Made by a program: the position numbers and the translations under genes. Shown in pieces: positions 7,619 to 16,174 of a DNA stretch of 64,000 nucleotides; within the stretch, counting starts at the first letter, position 1, and every line of letters begins with the position of its first letter. The DNA comes from Calditrichota bacterium (GTDB lineage Bacteria > Calditrichota > Calditrichia > RBG-13-44-9 > J042). The stretch is taken from NCBI GenBank assembly GCA_013150955.1, contig JAADJD010000055.1:116343-180342 (forward strand), given 5' to 3'. The notes under the pieces are model-generated. The model saw only the letters and a list, made by a program, of their open reading frames with translations, had not been told where the DNA came from and searched no databases.

Positions 7619-8455
7619 TTATTTATCAAGAAATAAATGCTGCCGGAATAACAATTGATAAATGGGGCTGAAAACGGCAGGCCATCGAAGCATTGCCCAG
7701 CGCATCCGGTACCACCCGTAGTTTCCATTTTCGATTCTGGACAGCAGTTTAGACATGGGCTCAAAGGGGAAGATAGGGATTCGCGTCAGTGCCATGGAAT
7801 TTTCTGCAGTGGCTCTCCAGAAGGTGTTGCCCAGTCCAACCCGATAACCCGCATCCCGTGCTGCCCGCAAGACCCGGGCATTCACCAGTCCAAAAGGATA
7901 GGCCACGCTAACGACCGGCCCTCCCAGTGCGGCCTCCAGCCGGTTCCGGGAATCCCGCAGTTCCTTTTCCAGCACACGCGCGTTTAAAAAAGGCAATGCC
8001 CGATGGGTGAGCGTGTGAGAGGCCACCTCCCAGCCGGCCGCCTGCAATTCCCGTAACTGCTGCCAGTTTAAATGGGAAAACTGAATTCCTCCCAGATTCA
8101 CATCCCAGGCATTTGGCTTTCCCACAAAGTTCACCACTACACACACCACGGCACGGAATCCGACCGATTGCAAAATGGGATACGCATGATGGTAAACCGA
8201 TTCGAACGCATCATCGAAGGTTAAAATGAATGGCTTGGCGGGCAATGGGCGATTTTGCAACACATCCAGGAAAGTAATGCTGCGATATCCATGATCCTGG
8301 AAAAATTGCATCTGTTGGGCAAAGGTCTCCGGTCGAATGGTATTCACGCCCAGTTCGGCGCGGCGATCGATTTTATGGTATACCAGAATGGGAATCTGAC
8401 GGATTCGATCCAGAACCTCAGGGCTCAGCGCCGGTATCCTCCTCTGCTTCCACAT
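7619..8455 (-). CDS. Polysaccharide deacetylase family protein
   Basis: A 278-residue NodB-homology (carbohydrate esterase 4) protein. The metal-binding and catalytic motifs are visible: ILTFDDAF (motif 1, Asp-Asp) and SHTLTH (motif 2, HxxxH), followed by VAYPFG (motif 3). Such enzymes remove N- or O-acetyl groups from peptidoglycan, chitin-like or exopolysaccharide substrates. No signal peptide or membrane anchor is clear. The start overlaps the end of the upstream alanine-dehydrogenase-family gene by 38 bases, so the two are probably co-transcribed. Confidence 0.88.
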   Translation of the reverse strand: MWKQRRIPALSPEVLDRIRQIPILVYHKIDRRAELGVNTIRPETFAQQMQFFQDHGYRSITFLDVLQNRPLPAKPFILTFDDAFESVYHHAYPILQSVGFRAVVCVVVNFVGKPNAWDVNLGGIQFSHLNWQQLRELQAAGWEVASHTLTHRALPFLNARVLEKELRDSRNRLEAALGGPVVSVAYPFGLVNARVLRAARDAGYRVGLGNTFWRATAENSMALTRIPIFPFEPMSKLLSRIENGNYGWYRMRWAMLRWPAVFSPIYQLLFRQHLFLDK

Positions 8456-9554
8456 TCAAATCATACACTGGAACAGAGAGAGCCTCTGCCAGGAAGGGAT
8501 TGGTGACGTGTCCCTCATAGATGGCCAGTCCCGTGCGCAGTTCGGCATCCTGCCGCATGGCCTCTTCAAATCCCATTTCGGCGATTCGCTCCAGGTACGG
8601 CCAGAATGCACTGCTCAAAGCCTGAGAAGCCGTAATGGGCACCACGCCGGCCAGATTGGGGACGCAATAGTGAATTACCCCGTCCACTACAAACGTGGGA
8701 TTGGCATGGGTGGTGGCTTTACTGGTTTCCACATTCCCACCTCTGTCCACCGCCACGTCGACCACCACACTGCCCGGGGGTAGCAAGCTGACCATTTTCT
8801 TCGTGATAAGCACGGGCGACCGGGCATCCGGCTGATGCACGGCCGTAATCAACAGATCGGTCTGGGGCAACACCTGCAGCAGGTGTTCCTCGGTACTCAA
8901 CAGCGTTTCCACATTGGGTGGCAGATTGTTGCGCACCTCTTCCAGGCGACGGAATTCTTTGTCCAGCAATACGACATGGGCACCCAGCTGGGCAGCCATC
9001 TGCGCGGCAAAATATCCCACTGCACCGGCGCCGATGATCGTTACTCGAGTAGGCGGTACTCCTGTGATATGGGCCAGCAGTTTGCCCCGTCCACTATTCT
9101 GCTTTTCCAGATAAAACATGCCCTGCTGAACGGCCATTTTGCCAGCAATTTCGCCATTGATGGCCATCATGGGACGCTTTCCGTCCCGGGTGGTGAACAT
9201 TTCATAAGCAAAACAGCTGCACCCTTTTCCCAGCAGGTTCCGCGCCAGTTCCAGATTATTCACGAAATTAAAAAAGGCAAAAATTTTGTGTTCGGGACGA
9301 ATCAGGTCGTACTCTACCGGCATGGGGCCCTGTATTTTCAGAATCGCTTCCGCCTGCGAATAGAGTTTTTCGGAAGAAGGGACAATCAGTGCCCCCACTT
9401 TTTCGTAGGCTTCATTCGACACCAGGCTATCCTCACCGGCCCGGGCTTCCACCAGCACCTGATGTCCCCGTTTAACCAGCTCCTTAACCACAAACGGCAT
9501 GGCCCCCACACGATATTCGTGGGGACGTATCTCCAGAGGTATGCCAAAGATCAT
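8418..9554 (-). CDS. Alanine dehydrogenase / PntA family protein
   Basis: The 378-residue protein matches the alanine dehydrogenase family along its length. It has N-terminal IRPHEYRVGAMP, the Rossmann motif VTIIGAGAVGYFAAQMAAQLGA, the VVDVAVDRGG segment (Asp of the active site) and VVDGVIHYCVPNLAGVVP. Canonical enzymes interconvert L-alanine and pyruvate with NAD. One feature is odd: the segment that normally reads LFTYLHLA, with the catalytic histidine, reads IFAFFNFV here, so Asn replaces His. Activity on alanine is therefore uncertain. The downstream deacetylase overlaps it. Confidence 0.82.
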   Translation of the reverse strand: MIFGIPLEIRPHEYRVGAMPFVVKELVKRGHQVLVEARAGEDSLVSNEAYEKVGALIVPSSEKLYSQAEAILKIQGPMPVEYDLIRPEHKIFAFFNFVNNLELARNLLGKGCSCFAYEMFTTRDGKRPMMAINGEIAGKMAVQQGMFYLEKQNSGRGKLLAHITGVPPTRVTIIGAGAVGYFAAQMAAQLGAHVVLLDKEFRRLEEVRNNLPPNVETLLSTEEHLLQVLPQTDLLITAVHQPDARSPVLITKKMVSLLPPGSVVVDVAVDRGGNVETSKATTHANPTFVVDGVIHYCVPNLAGVVPITASQALSSAFWPYLERIAEMGFEEAMRQDAELRTGLAIYEGHVTNPFLAEALSVPVYDLNVEAEEDTGAEP

Positions 9555-9566
9555 AATAGTTGACTC

Positions 9567-10817
9567 CTAATTTGCTTTCCGGGGTACAAACATAACTTTC
9601 ACTTCCCGGGAAGGATCGAGGATTTGCCGGGTCAGTTCCCAGACACTTTCCCGATCCACCCGATCAATCGCCTCTAAAACCGCATCAATGGTTTCCAGCC
9701 GATGGGTGTAAATTTCCATCTTTCCCAGACGCGACATGCGCCGGGCGGTGCTTTCCAGTCCCAGCATCAGGCTACCTTTTAACTGGGACTTGGTCTGCTG
9801 CAATTCCTCCGGTTTCAGGGGAACCTTACGTAGGGCTTCCAGTTCCTGTTCCAGAAGCTGCTCTGCTCGATCCAGGTTCTTTAAATCCGTACCCAGGTAG
9901 ATGCTGAGCAACCCGGTGTCGTAGTAAGTATCGATATAGGAATAAATCGAATACGCCACCCCATGTTTTTCCCGAATGTTCTGAAATAAACGGGAACTCA
10001 TGCCACCGCCCAGAACGGTGTTCAGCACCAGCAATTCGTACTTGCGCGGATCATTGTACGGCAAAGCGGGGAATCCCACACAGATATGCGATTGATTGAT
10101 GGGCCGGGGATAAACCCATTTTCCGCGTCCATTCGTTTCCGGGGTATTGAGCGACCAGGGATGATTGGTATCCGGAAAATCGAAATAGCGAGCGCACCAG
10201 TCTACCAGCTGTTCGTGATCCAGATTGCCCGCAGCAGAGATGACCACATTCCTGGCATAATAAAATTGATGGTAGAATTCCAGCAAGTCCGCCTGGGTCA
10301 ACCGGGACACGGTACGGACTTCCCCCAGAATCGGGTATCCCAATGCGTGTTCCGGAAACAACGCGCGGGACAGATAATCCTGAATCAATTCGTCGGGACT
10401 GTCTTCCAGGGACTGGATTTCATCCAGAATCACCAGCCGTTCCTTTTCCATTTCTTCTTCGGGAAAGCGGGAGTGCAGCAGAATGTCTGACAGGACATCG
10501 ATGGCCCGGGGAAGATGTTCATCCAGAACCTCCGCGTAATAGCAGGTTAAATCCTTGCTGGTGTAGGCATTAAGATGACCGCCCACAGATTCCAGGCTCC
10601 GGGCTATTTCCAGCGGGGAACGGCGTTCTGTTCCCTTAAACATCATGTGTTCCAGAAAATGCGCGATGCCGTTTTTCTCCGGCGTTTCAAATCGCGTTCC
10701 TGTCTTCACCCAGATCCCGATGGACACAGACCGCACTGAGGGAATCTGTTCCGAGATGATGGTTAATCCCGAGGGTAAAACCGTGCGATTTATTTTTACA
10801 TCCACCATTGTTTCCAT
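9567..10817 (-). CDS. M16-family zinc peptidase (processing-peptidase-like)
   Basis: A 416-residue insulinase/M16B peptidase. The inverted zinc motif HxxEH is intact (HFLEH, residues 53-57), with a downstream acidic ligand region EIQSLEDSP. Also present are the C-terminal M16 half with GLLSIYLGTD and the glycine-rich loop NTVLGGGMSSRLFQNIREK. Length fits bacterial homologues of the mitochondrial processing peptidase, usually encoded near pnp in many bacteria, as here. AGGAATGCT before the ATG supports the start. It probably degrades peptides in the cytoplasm; no signal peptide is visible. It is followed after 13 bases by the alanine-dehydrogenase-family gene on the same strand. Confidence 0.93.
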   Translation of the reverse strand: METMVDVKINRTVLPSGLTIISEQIPSVRSVSIGIWVKTGTRFETPEKNGIAHFLEHMMFKGTERRSPLEIARSLESVGGHLNAYTSKDLTCYYAEVLDEHLPRAIDVLSDILLHSRFPEEEMEKERLVILDEIQSLEDSPDELIQDYLSRALFPEHALGYPILGEVRTVSRLTQADLLEFYHQFYYARNVVISAAGNLDHEQLVDWCARYFDFPDTNHPWSLNTPETNGRGKWVYPRPINQSHICVGFPALPYNDPRKYELLVLNTVLGGGMSSRLFQNIREKHGVAYSIYSYIDTYYDTGLLSIYLGTDLKNLDRAEQLLEQELEALRKVPLKPEELQQTKSQLKGSLMLGLESTARRMSRLGKMEIYTHRLETIDAVLEAIDRVDRESVWELTRQILDPSREVKVMFVPRKAN

Positions 10818-11078
10818 AGCATTCCTTTCCGACGGCGCAATTTACAGCACAATCCCGTTTGGTGCAACGTCAGGTTCTTGCTCCAAATAAAAGCCTTTTC
10901 CCGTTTAGAACCATCGGGTTCTTCAAACAATACGCATCCGTACCCGATTTCGTCTGTAAAACCATTTGCTTTCACCCACTTTATACCCGACCATCGCGGT
11001 TACTCGACCTGTCATTTTTTATATTCGTCCAATTACCTGTCTTGCGCCAATTCACAAACCGCGGGTTCAGGATTTCAT

Positions 11079-11243
11079 CCCAGATTATGCATCACCACGA
11101 ATCACACGAATGGAAACAAATAAAATCAAAAAAATGCATTGGATTAATTCTGGATGAAAATGTGTTCTGGAGTTTATTCATGGTTTTGTGGACATTTTTG
11201 GGTTCCATTCGCGTGATTCGCGGTCTCGTGCATGATTTGAGTT
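11079..11243 (+). repeat. Dispersed CGAAT-type repeat, copy B
   Basis: A 165-bp copy in the same orientation as copy A begins CCCAGATTATGCATCACCACG. It has the internal GGATTAATTCTGGATGAAAA block, then ATTCGCGTGATTCGCGG and the distal end near GTGCATGATTTGAGTT. It lies in the 550-bp gap between pnp and the M16 gene. The rest of that gap (10818-11078) holds no recognisable feature. Confidence 0.82.
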
Positions 11244-11311
11244 CATTGCGGACCCATCAAATTCCCCATTCATTTTTTTCTGCACCGGTCGAGCACGCCA
11301 AATCTGGAGAA

Positions 11312-11344
11312 TAAAAAACGGGAAACCCACCCCTGGGATTCCCG
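11312..11344 (-). terminator. Intrinsic terminator after pnp
   Basis: A near-perfect palindrome, GGGAAACCCA and TGGGATTCCC around a CCCC loop (about 11320-11343), is followed on the minus strand by TTTTTTAT (11312-11318). It sits 28 bases past the pnp stop and ends the translation operon. Confidence 0.88.
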
Positions 11345-11371
11345 CCCTTCGACGCCGTATGGGTCCGATGT

Positions 11372-13510
11372 TTATTTCTTAAATGGTTTACCGTCCTTGC
11401 GATCTTTTCGGTCGGGCTGTCTTTGCCCGTGCCGACGCAAATATTCCTTGCGGCTCAGGTTAAAACGCCCTTCCCGGTCGATGTTCTTCAAAATCACATG
11501 CACCTTATCGCCCACCTTCACGATGTCGGTGACCGTACCAATCCTGCGCGTATCCAGTTCCGAAATGTGGATCAATCCTTCCTTACCCGGTAGAAATTCC
11601 GCAAATGCACCGAAATTGGTAACCCGCTTAATGACCGCTTCGTATTCTTTACCCACTTCCGGTTCCTCAATGATCGCTTCGATCATCTTCTTTGCCTTCT
11701 CGGCCATGGCCACGTCCTGAGAGGAAATGATGGTAAATCCCGTACCGTCTTCAATATCGATCTTCACTCCCGTTTCTTCGATAATCTGGCGAATGGTGCG
11801 ACCACCCGGTCCAATCACCAGACCAATCTTATCCGCAGGAATGACCAGGGACAGGATACGTGGCGCATAGGGAGAAATCTCAGCCCGTGGCCGATCGATG
11901 GTCTGTTCCATGATGTCCAGAATTTTCAACCGGGCAACTCGGGCTTTCTCCAGCGCTTCCTGCAGGATCTCGTAAGAAAGTCCCGAAATTTTAATATCCA
12001 TCTGGAAGGCGGTGATGCCTTCGCGGGTTCCGGCAACCTTGAAGTCCATATCGCCCAGATGATCCTCATCGCCCAGGATGTCGGTCAGGATGCGGACTTC
12101 GTCCCCTTCTTTGATCAACCCCATGGCAATTCCGGCCACATGGCATTTCACCGGCACGCCGGCGTCCATCAGACTTAGCGAGCCAGCACACACGGTGGCC
12201 ATGGAAGACGATCCGTTGGATTCCAGAATATCGGACACGATTCGGATGGTGTAGGGAAAGCTATCCTCATCCGGGAGAACATTTTTCAGGGCACGTTCGG
12301 CCAGGTTCCCATGCCCGATTTCCCGTCGACTGGGTCCGCGGAAGGGCTTCACCTCGCCCACACTGAATCCCGGAAAGTTGTAGTGCAGCATGTAGCTTTT
12401 GCTGGATTCTCCTTCCAGGGACTCGATGATCTGTTCATCGATTTTGGTTCCCAGGGTGGTGGTGGCCAGGCTCTGGGTTTGTCCGCGGGTAAACAGGGCC
12501 GATCCATGAGCACGGGGGAGAATACCCACCTCGCAGGTCACCGGGCGAATGTCATCCGGTCCGCGCCCATCCAGCCGCCGATTTTCCTCGATGATCATGC
12601 GGCGGACTTCGCGTTTCTCAATCTCTTCCAGCATTTCTTTAATGGCGCTGCGGTACTCTTCGTAATCCTCGCCCAGGGCTTCCATGACCTCATCCCGAAT
12701 CTCCGACAACCGATCGCGCCGTTCTTTTTTCTCTTCGATCAAAATTGCCTCTTTAATTTTAGGCAGCGCCAGTTCTTCCACTCGCCGGGGCAGATCCTCC
12801 GGAATTTCCGGTTCGGGAATTTCCATCTTGGGTTTGGCCACTTCGGCAATCAGTTCCTGCTGCAGTTCAATGATTTCTCGAATATAGCGATGGCCAAATT
12901 TGATGGCCTCCAGCATCTCCTCTTCTGAAATCTCCTGAGATTCGCCTTCCACCATGGTGATGGAATCGTAAGACCCGGCGATGACCAGCTCCAGGGTGCT
13001 CTCTTCCAGCTGGGAGAAGGTGGGATTGATGACAAACTCGCCACCAATTTTTCCCACCCGCACCGACGCGATGGGTTTCTCGAAGGGAATGTCGGAAATG
13101 CACAGTGCCGCCGAGGCACCAATACCACCCAGAATGTCAGCATCGTTCTCCTGATCGCTGGAGAGAACAAAGACCACCACCTGGGTGTCGTTCTTAAAAT
13201 TTTTGGGGAAAAGGGGACGAATGGGTCGGTCAATTAAACGGGCGCTGAGGATCTCCTTCTCGCTGGGGCGCCCTTCGCGTTTAAAAAAGCCACCAGGAAT
13301 TCTCCCGGCGGCGTAAGCACGTTCCTGATATTCCACAGTCAGGGGAAAAAAATCGATATCCTCACGCGGTTCCTTACTACAGGTTGCGGTTGCCAGAACC
13401 ATGGTATCGGCATATCGGACCAATACCGCGCCGTTGGCCTGCTTGGCAACTCGACCGGTCTCAATAGAAAGGATCCGGCCGCCAATTTCTCGTTCTTTCT
13501 TGACAATCAT
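11372..13510 (-). CDS. pnp: Polyribonucleotide nucleotidyltransferase
   Basis: PNPase degrades RNA 3' to 5' by phosphorolysis and is a core degradosome enzyme. The 712-residue protein has the full architecture: two RNase PH domains (about 1-225 and 310-545) flanking an all-helical linker, a KH domain (about 550-615, [16 protein letters not shown]) and an S1 domain (about 620-690, [24 protein letters not shown]). The conserved [21 protein letters not shown] loop lies in the second core. The basic C-terminal tail is short. It lies directly downstream of rpsO, the classical arrangement, and ends at a strong terminator. Confidence 0.97.
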   Translation of the reverse strand: MIVKKEREIGGRILSIETGRVAKQANGAVLVRYADTMVLATATCSKEPREDIDFFPLTVEYQERAYAAGRIPGGFFKREGRPSEKEILSARLIDRPIRPLFPKNFKNDTQVVVFVLSSDQENDADILGGIGASAALCISDIPFEKPIASVRVGKIGGEFVINPTFSQLEESTLELVIAGSYDSITMVEGESQEISEEEMLEAIKFGHRYIREIIELQQELIAEVAKPKMEIPEPEIPEDLPRRVEELALPKIKEAILIEEKKERRDRLSEIRDEVMEALGEDYEEYRSAIKEMLEEIEKREVRRMIIEENRRLDGRGPDDIRPVTCEVGILPRAHGSALFTRGQTQSLATTTLGTKIDEQIIESLEGESSKSYMLHYNFPGFSVGEVKPFRGPSRREIGHGNLAERALKNVLPDEDSFPYTIRIVSDILESNGSSSMATVCAGSLSLMDAGVPVKCHVAGIAMGLIKEGDEVRILTDILGDEDHLGDMDFKVAGTREGITAFQMDIKISGLSYEILQEALEKARVARLKILDIMEQTIDRPRAEISPYAPRILSLVIPADKIGLVIGPGGRTIRQIIEETGVKIDIEDGTGFTIISSQDVAMAEKAKKMIEAIIEEPEVGKEYEAVIKRVTNFGAFAEFLPGKEGLIHISELDTRRIGTVTDIVKVGDKVHVILKNIDREGRFNLSRKEYLRRHGQRQPDRKDRKDGKPFKK

Positions 13511-13526
13511 AATTCTCTTAACCTTT

Positions 13527-13796
13527 TTATCTTCTTAATCCCAATGCATTGATAATGGCTCGGTAGCGTTCGATGTCCTTCCGGGCCAAATAATTTAATA
13601 ATCGCCGCCGCTGACCTACCAGCTTCAGCAGTCCCCGACGCGAATGATGATCTTTACGATGCGTTTTTAAATGCTCCGTCAATTGAAGGATCCGATGCGT
13701 TAGCAGGGCAATCTGAACTTCCGTCCGCCCGGAATCTTTCGGATTGGTACCAAATTTTTTGATGATTTCCAGCTTTTCCTCTTTGGTCAAAGCCAT
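13527..13796 (-). CDS. rpsO: Small ribosomal subunit protein uS15
   Basis: S15 binds 16S rRNA early in 30S assembly. The 89-residue product starts [16 protein letters not shown] and has the family core [42 protein letters not shown]. The ATG at 13796 has a textbook GGAGG eight bases upstream; an ATG ten codons earlier is not needed and would overlap ribF. It lies between ribF and pnp in the translation operon. Confidence 0.97.
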   Translation of the reverse strand: MALTKEEKLEIIKKFGTNPKDSGRTEVQIALLTHRILQLTEHLKTHRKDHHSRRGLLKLVGQRRRLLNYLARKDIERYRAIINALGLRR

Positions 13797-13812
13797 AAAC
13801 GCGCCTCCAAAA

Positions 13813-14730
13813 TTATATTTTCTCACAAATTTCTTTATCCTTTCTTAATTGAGTTTTCAATGCCTCGATGGTGCTGAACTTTTGTTCAGGACGAATGAAT
13901 TTCTTAAACAAAATGACCACTTCTTTTCCATATATTAAACTTTGAAAATTAAATATGTGAACTTCAGAAGTCAAGGACTCAATATTATTAAAGGTCGGAC
14001 GATATCCGATATTCATCATGCCTTTGTAACGCTGCTCTCCCAGAATCACGTCCACCGCATATACGCCCCGTGCCGGGATGATTTTGTGTGGATCAACGGG
14101 CTCGATATTGGCCGTGGGGAATCCGATATCCTTTCCCCGACCATCCCCTTCCACAATGCGCCCTTTTAAACGATACGGTCGCCCCAGAAAAGTAGCTGCT
14201 TTCTCCACCTGCCCTTCTTTTAACAATTGTCGAATCAGTGAGCTGCTAACCACTTCGCCTTCAATTTGAACCGGTCCCACCCGTTCCACCGAAAATCCGA
14301 AGCGCCTTCCCAAATCGATTAAACGTTCAAAGGTGCCTTCCCGATTCCGTCCAAAATGATGATCATAACCGATGACCAGGTCGCGAACACGCAACCGATC
14401 CAGTAAAATGTCCCTGACAAAGGTTTCGTAATCCAGGCGGGCAAATTCAGGGGTAAAAGGAATAACCAGCACCTGATCGATCTGAAATTGACGAAATTGC
14501 TCCAGTTTCTCTTCCAGATCGGTGATTAACTGGACCGTTCCTTTGCCCAGTACAATTTTGGGATGCGGTTCGAAGGTAACGATGGTACTGAGGCGGCGGT
14601 GATGCCGCGCCAGCTCCTTCAGTCGGCGAATCAACTGCTGGTGCCCCAGATGCACTCCATCAAACGATCCCACCGTGGCACTGGTATCCTGCTCCAGCTT
14701 TAAATCCTTCCAATCGCGATATATTTTCAT
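13813..14730 (-). CDS. ribF: Bifunctional riboflavin kinase / FAD synthetase
   Basis: RibF phosphorylates riboflavin to FMN and adenylylates it to FAD. The 305-residue protein has the N-terminal nucleotidyltransferase domain ([17 protein letters not shown]; later [14 protein letters not shown]) and the C-terminal flavokinase domain ([13 protein letters not shown], then RGVYAVDV and YRPTFN). Length is typical. It starts on the stop region of truB with a four-base overlap and is followed by rpsO, which matches the common truB-ribF-rpsO order. Confidence 0.96.
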   Translation of the reverse strand: MKIYRDWKDLKLEQDTSATVGSFDGVHLGHQQLIRRLKELARHHRRLSTIVTFEPHPKIVLGKGTVQLITDLEEKLEQFRQFQIDQVLVIPFTPEFARLDYETFVRDILLDRLRVRDLVIGYDHHFGRNREGTFERLIDLGRRFGFSVERVGPVQIEGEVVSSSLIRQLLKEGQVEKAATFLGRPYRLKGRIVEGDGRGKDIGFPTANIEPVDPHKIIPARGVYAVDVILGEQRYKGMMNIGYRPTFNNIESLTSEVHIFNFQSLIYGKEVVILFKKFIRPEQKFSTIEALKTQLRKDKEICEKI

Positions 14731-15422
14731 GACCCACCCGCATCCGTTCGTTTGTGCTGCGCTTCCACATCCTGAATGGATAGCGCATCCTCCAGGCGAT
14801 AGGGACCAATCCGGGTCCGAATCAATGCCCGAAGATATCCCACCGTTCCCAACCTGTTGGCAATATCCCTGGCCAGGGTACGCACGTAGGTTCCCCGGCT
14901 ACAGAGGATGCGAATTTTCAAATAATCCTTTCCCCAATCCAGCAACTCCAGTTCGTAAATACGAACCGTTTTGAACAACCTGGGCACCGCTTTGCCTTTA
15001 CGGGCCAGCTTGTACAACCGTTTTCCCTGAAACTTTGCCGCCGAATAGGCCGGGATCTCCTGCTCAATCTCCCCCACAAACTGCTGCAGGACGTCTTTCA
15101 GAAGGGCCTCGTTGAGTTCGGGCACCGGCGCTTCCTGAACCACCGTTCCTTCCGGATCCAGGGTGTCGGTTTGTTTTCCCAGCTGAATTTCGGCCACATA
15201 TTCCTTGGGCAGATCCATTAACCGATCCACCTGCTTGGTGGCCCGTCCCAGACAGATCAACAAAACGCCCTCGGCAAAAGGATCCAGCGTACCGGCATGC
15301 CCAACCTTCTTTATACGGGTAAGATTTCGGATTTTTTTCACCACATCAAAGGACGTCCAGTGGGCTGGTTTGCGGATTACCAGGATTTCACCCGATTCAT
15401 TTGCTGCCGCTGTTGTCTTCAT
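14727..15422 (-). CDS. truB: tRNA pseudouridine(55) synthase
   Basis: TruB makes the universal pseudouridine at position 55 in the T-loop of tRNAs. The 231-residue protein has the catalytic motif GTLDPFAEGVL (the Asp is the nucleophile), the N-terminal KPAHWTSFDVV and the later YSAAKFQGKRLYKLARKG and CSRGTYVRTLARDIA. It is somewhat short and ends soon after the catalytic domain, lacking a clear C-terminal PUA-like domain. It overlaps rbfA by 26 bases and ribF by four. Confidence 0.95.
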   Translation of the reverse strand: MKTTAAANESGEILVIRKPAHWTSFDVVKKIRNLTRIKKVGHAGTLDPFAEGVLLICLGRATKQVDRLMDLPKEYVAEIQLGKQTDTLDPEGTVVQEAPVPELNEALLKDVLQQFVGEIEQEIPAYSAAKFQGKRLYKLARKGKAVPRLFKTVRIYELELLDWGKDYLKIRILCSRGTYVRTLARDIANRLGTVGYLRALIRTRIGPYRLEDALSIQDVEAQHKRTDAGGS

Positions 15423-15774
15423 CCTGATCTTTTTTGATCTGTTTCAACAGGTTTTCGATTCGCTGGGCGTACTCAAAAGTGTCGTCGATGAAAAACCGCA
15501 ATTCGGGGATAAAGCGGACTTTCAGATGGGGCGCCATTTCACTCCGGATAAAATTTTTGGCCCGATTGAGCACTTCCAGGGACTTCTCCGCGGCCTCGCG
15601 ATCTCCCAGTGCGGTAAAATAAACGGAGGCGATGCGCAGGTCTCCACTGATTTTTACGTGGGTGATGGTAATGAATCCCTTATTGGGATCTTTGATCTTC
15701 CGATCGACGATCACGCTGATCAGTTTTTTAATCTGATCGGCCAGCTTCTTCTGGCGAATGGTTTCTACCGCCAT
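15397..15774 (-). CDS. rbfA: 30S ribosome-binding factor A
   Basis: RbfA helps mature the 5' end of 16S rRNA. The 125-residue protein has the KH-like fold with typical segments RQKKLADQIKKLISVIV, GFITITHVKISGDLRIASVYF and FIRSEMAPHLKVRFIPELRFFIDDT, followed by a charged helix EYAQRIENLLKQIK. It lies in the usual place between infB and truB. Confidence 0.95.
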   Translation of the reverse strand: MAVETIRQKKLADQIKKLISVIVDRKIKDPNKGFITITHVKISGDLRIASVYFTALGDREAAEKSLEVLNRAKNFIRSEMAPHLKVRFIPELRFFIDDTFEYAQRIENLLKQIKKDQDEDNSGSK

Positions 15775-15885
15775 TTTCGCTCCTTACCTGTAATCTGGAT
15801 GGGTTTCCGCACTTCCCTGTACCGCCATTCCGTCGACCCCTTCAGCAGCGGGCAAAATGCAACCCGAAGCCTTCTCCACAATGCT

Positions 15886-16167
15886 TTAAATAAATTCCAG
15901 GGAATGATCCACAATCTGGGCCATTCCGTTGTTGTCAATCAACTTAAAAATGGCGTTCATGTTCTTTTCCACGTACTTGAAATCGTTACCGATCTGCACA
16001 ATCCCCAGTCGCGCGCGTTGCCACTTGTCCACAAAGTCCACTTCGGCAATGGAAACGTTATATTTGTGCCCAATGCGATCCTTTATGCCGCGGATGATCA
16101 TGCGCTTTTCCTTTAAAGAACCCGCACCGGGCAAGTACAAATCAACCGTTAATACCCCGATTACCAT
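15886..16167 (-). CDS. ylxP: DUF503 protein (YlxP family)
   Basis: A 93-residue single-domain protein with the DUF503 pattern: an opening beta strand VIGVLTVDLYLPGAGSLKEK, then RMIIRGIKDRIGHKYNVSIAEVD and the C-terminal strand. YlxP-type proteins occur in infB-rbfA operons of many bacteria; a role in ribosome maturation has been suggested but the molecular job is not well established. It starts seven bases after the infB stop. Confidence 0.9.
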   Translation of the reverse strand: MVIGVLTVDLYLPGAGSLKEKRMIIRGIKDRIGHKYNVSIAEVDFVDKWQRARLGIVQIGNDFKYVEKNMNAIFKLIDNNGMAQIVDHSLEFI

Positions 16168-16174
16168 TATTCCA

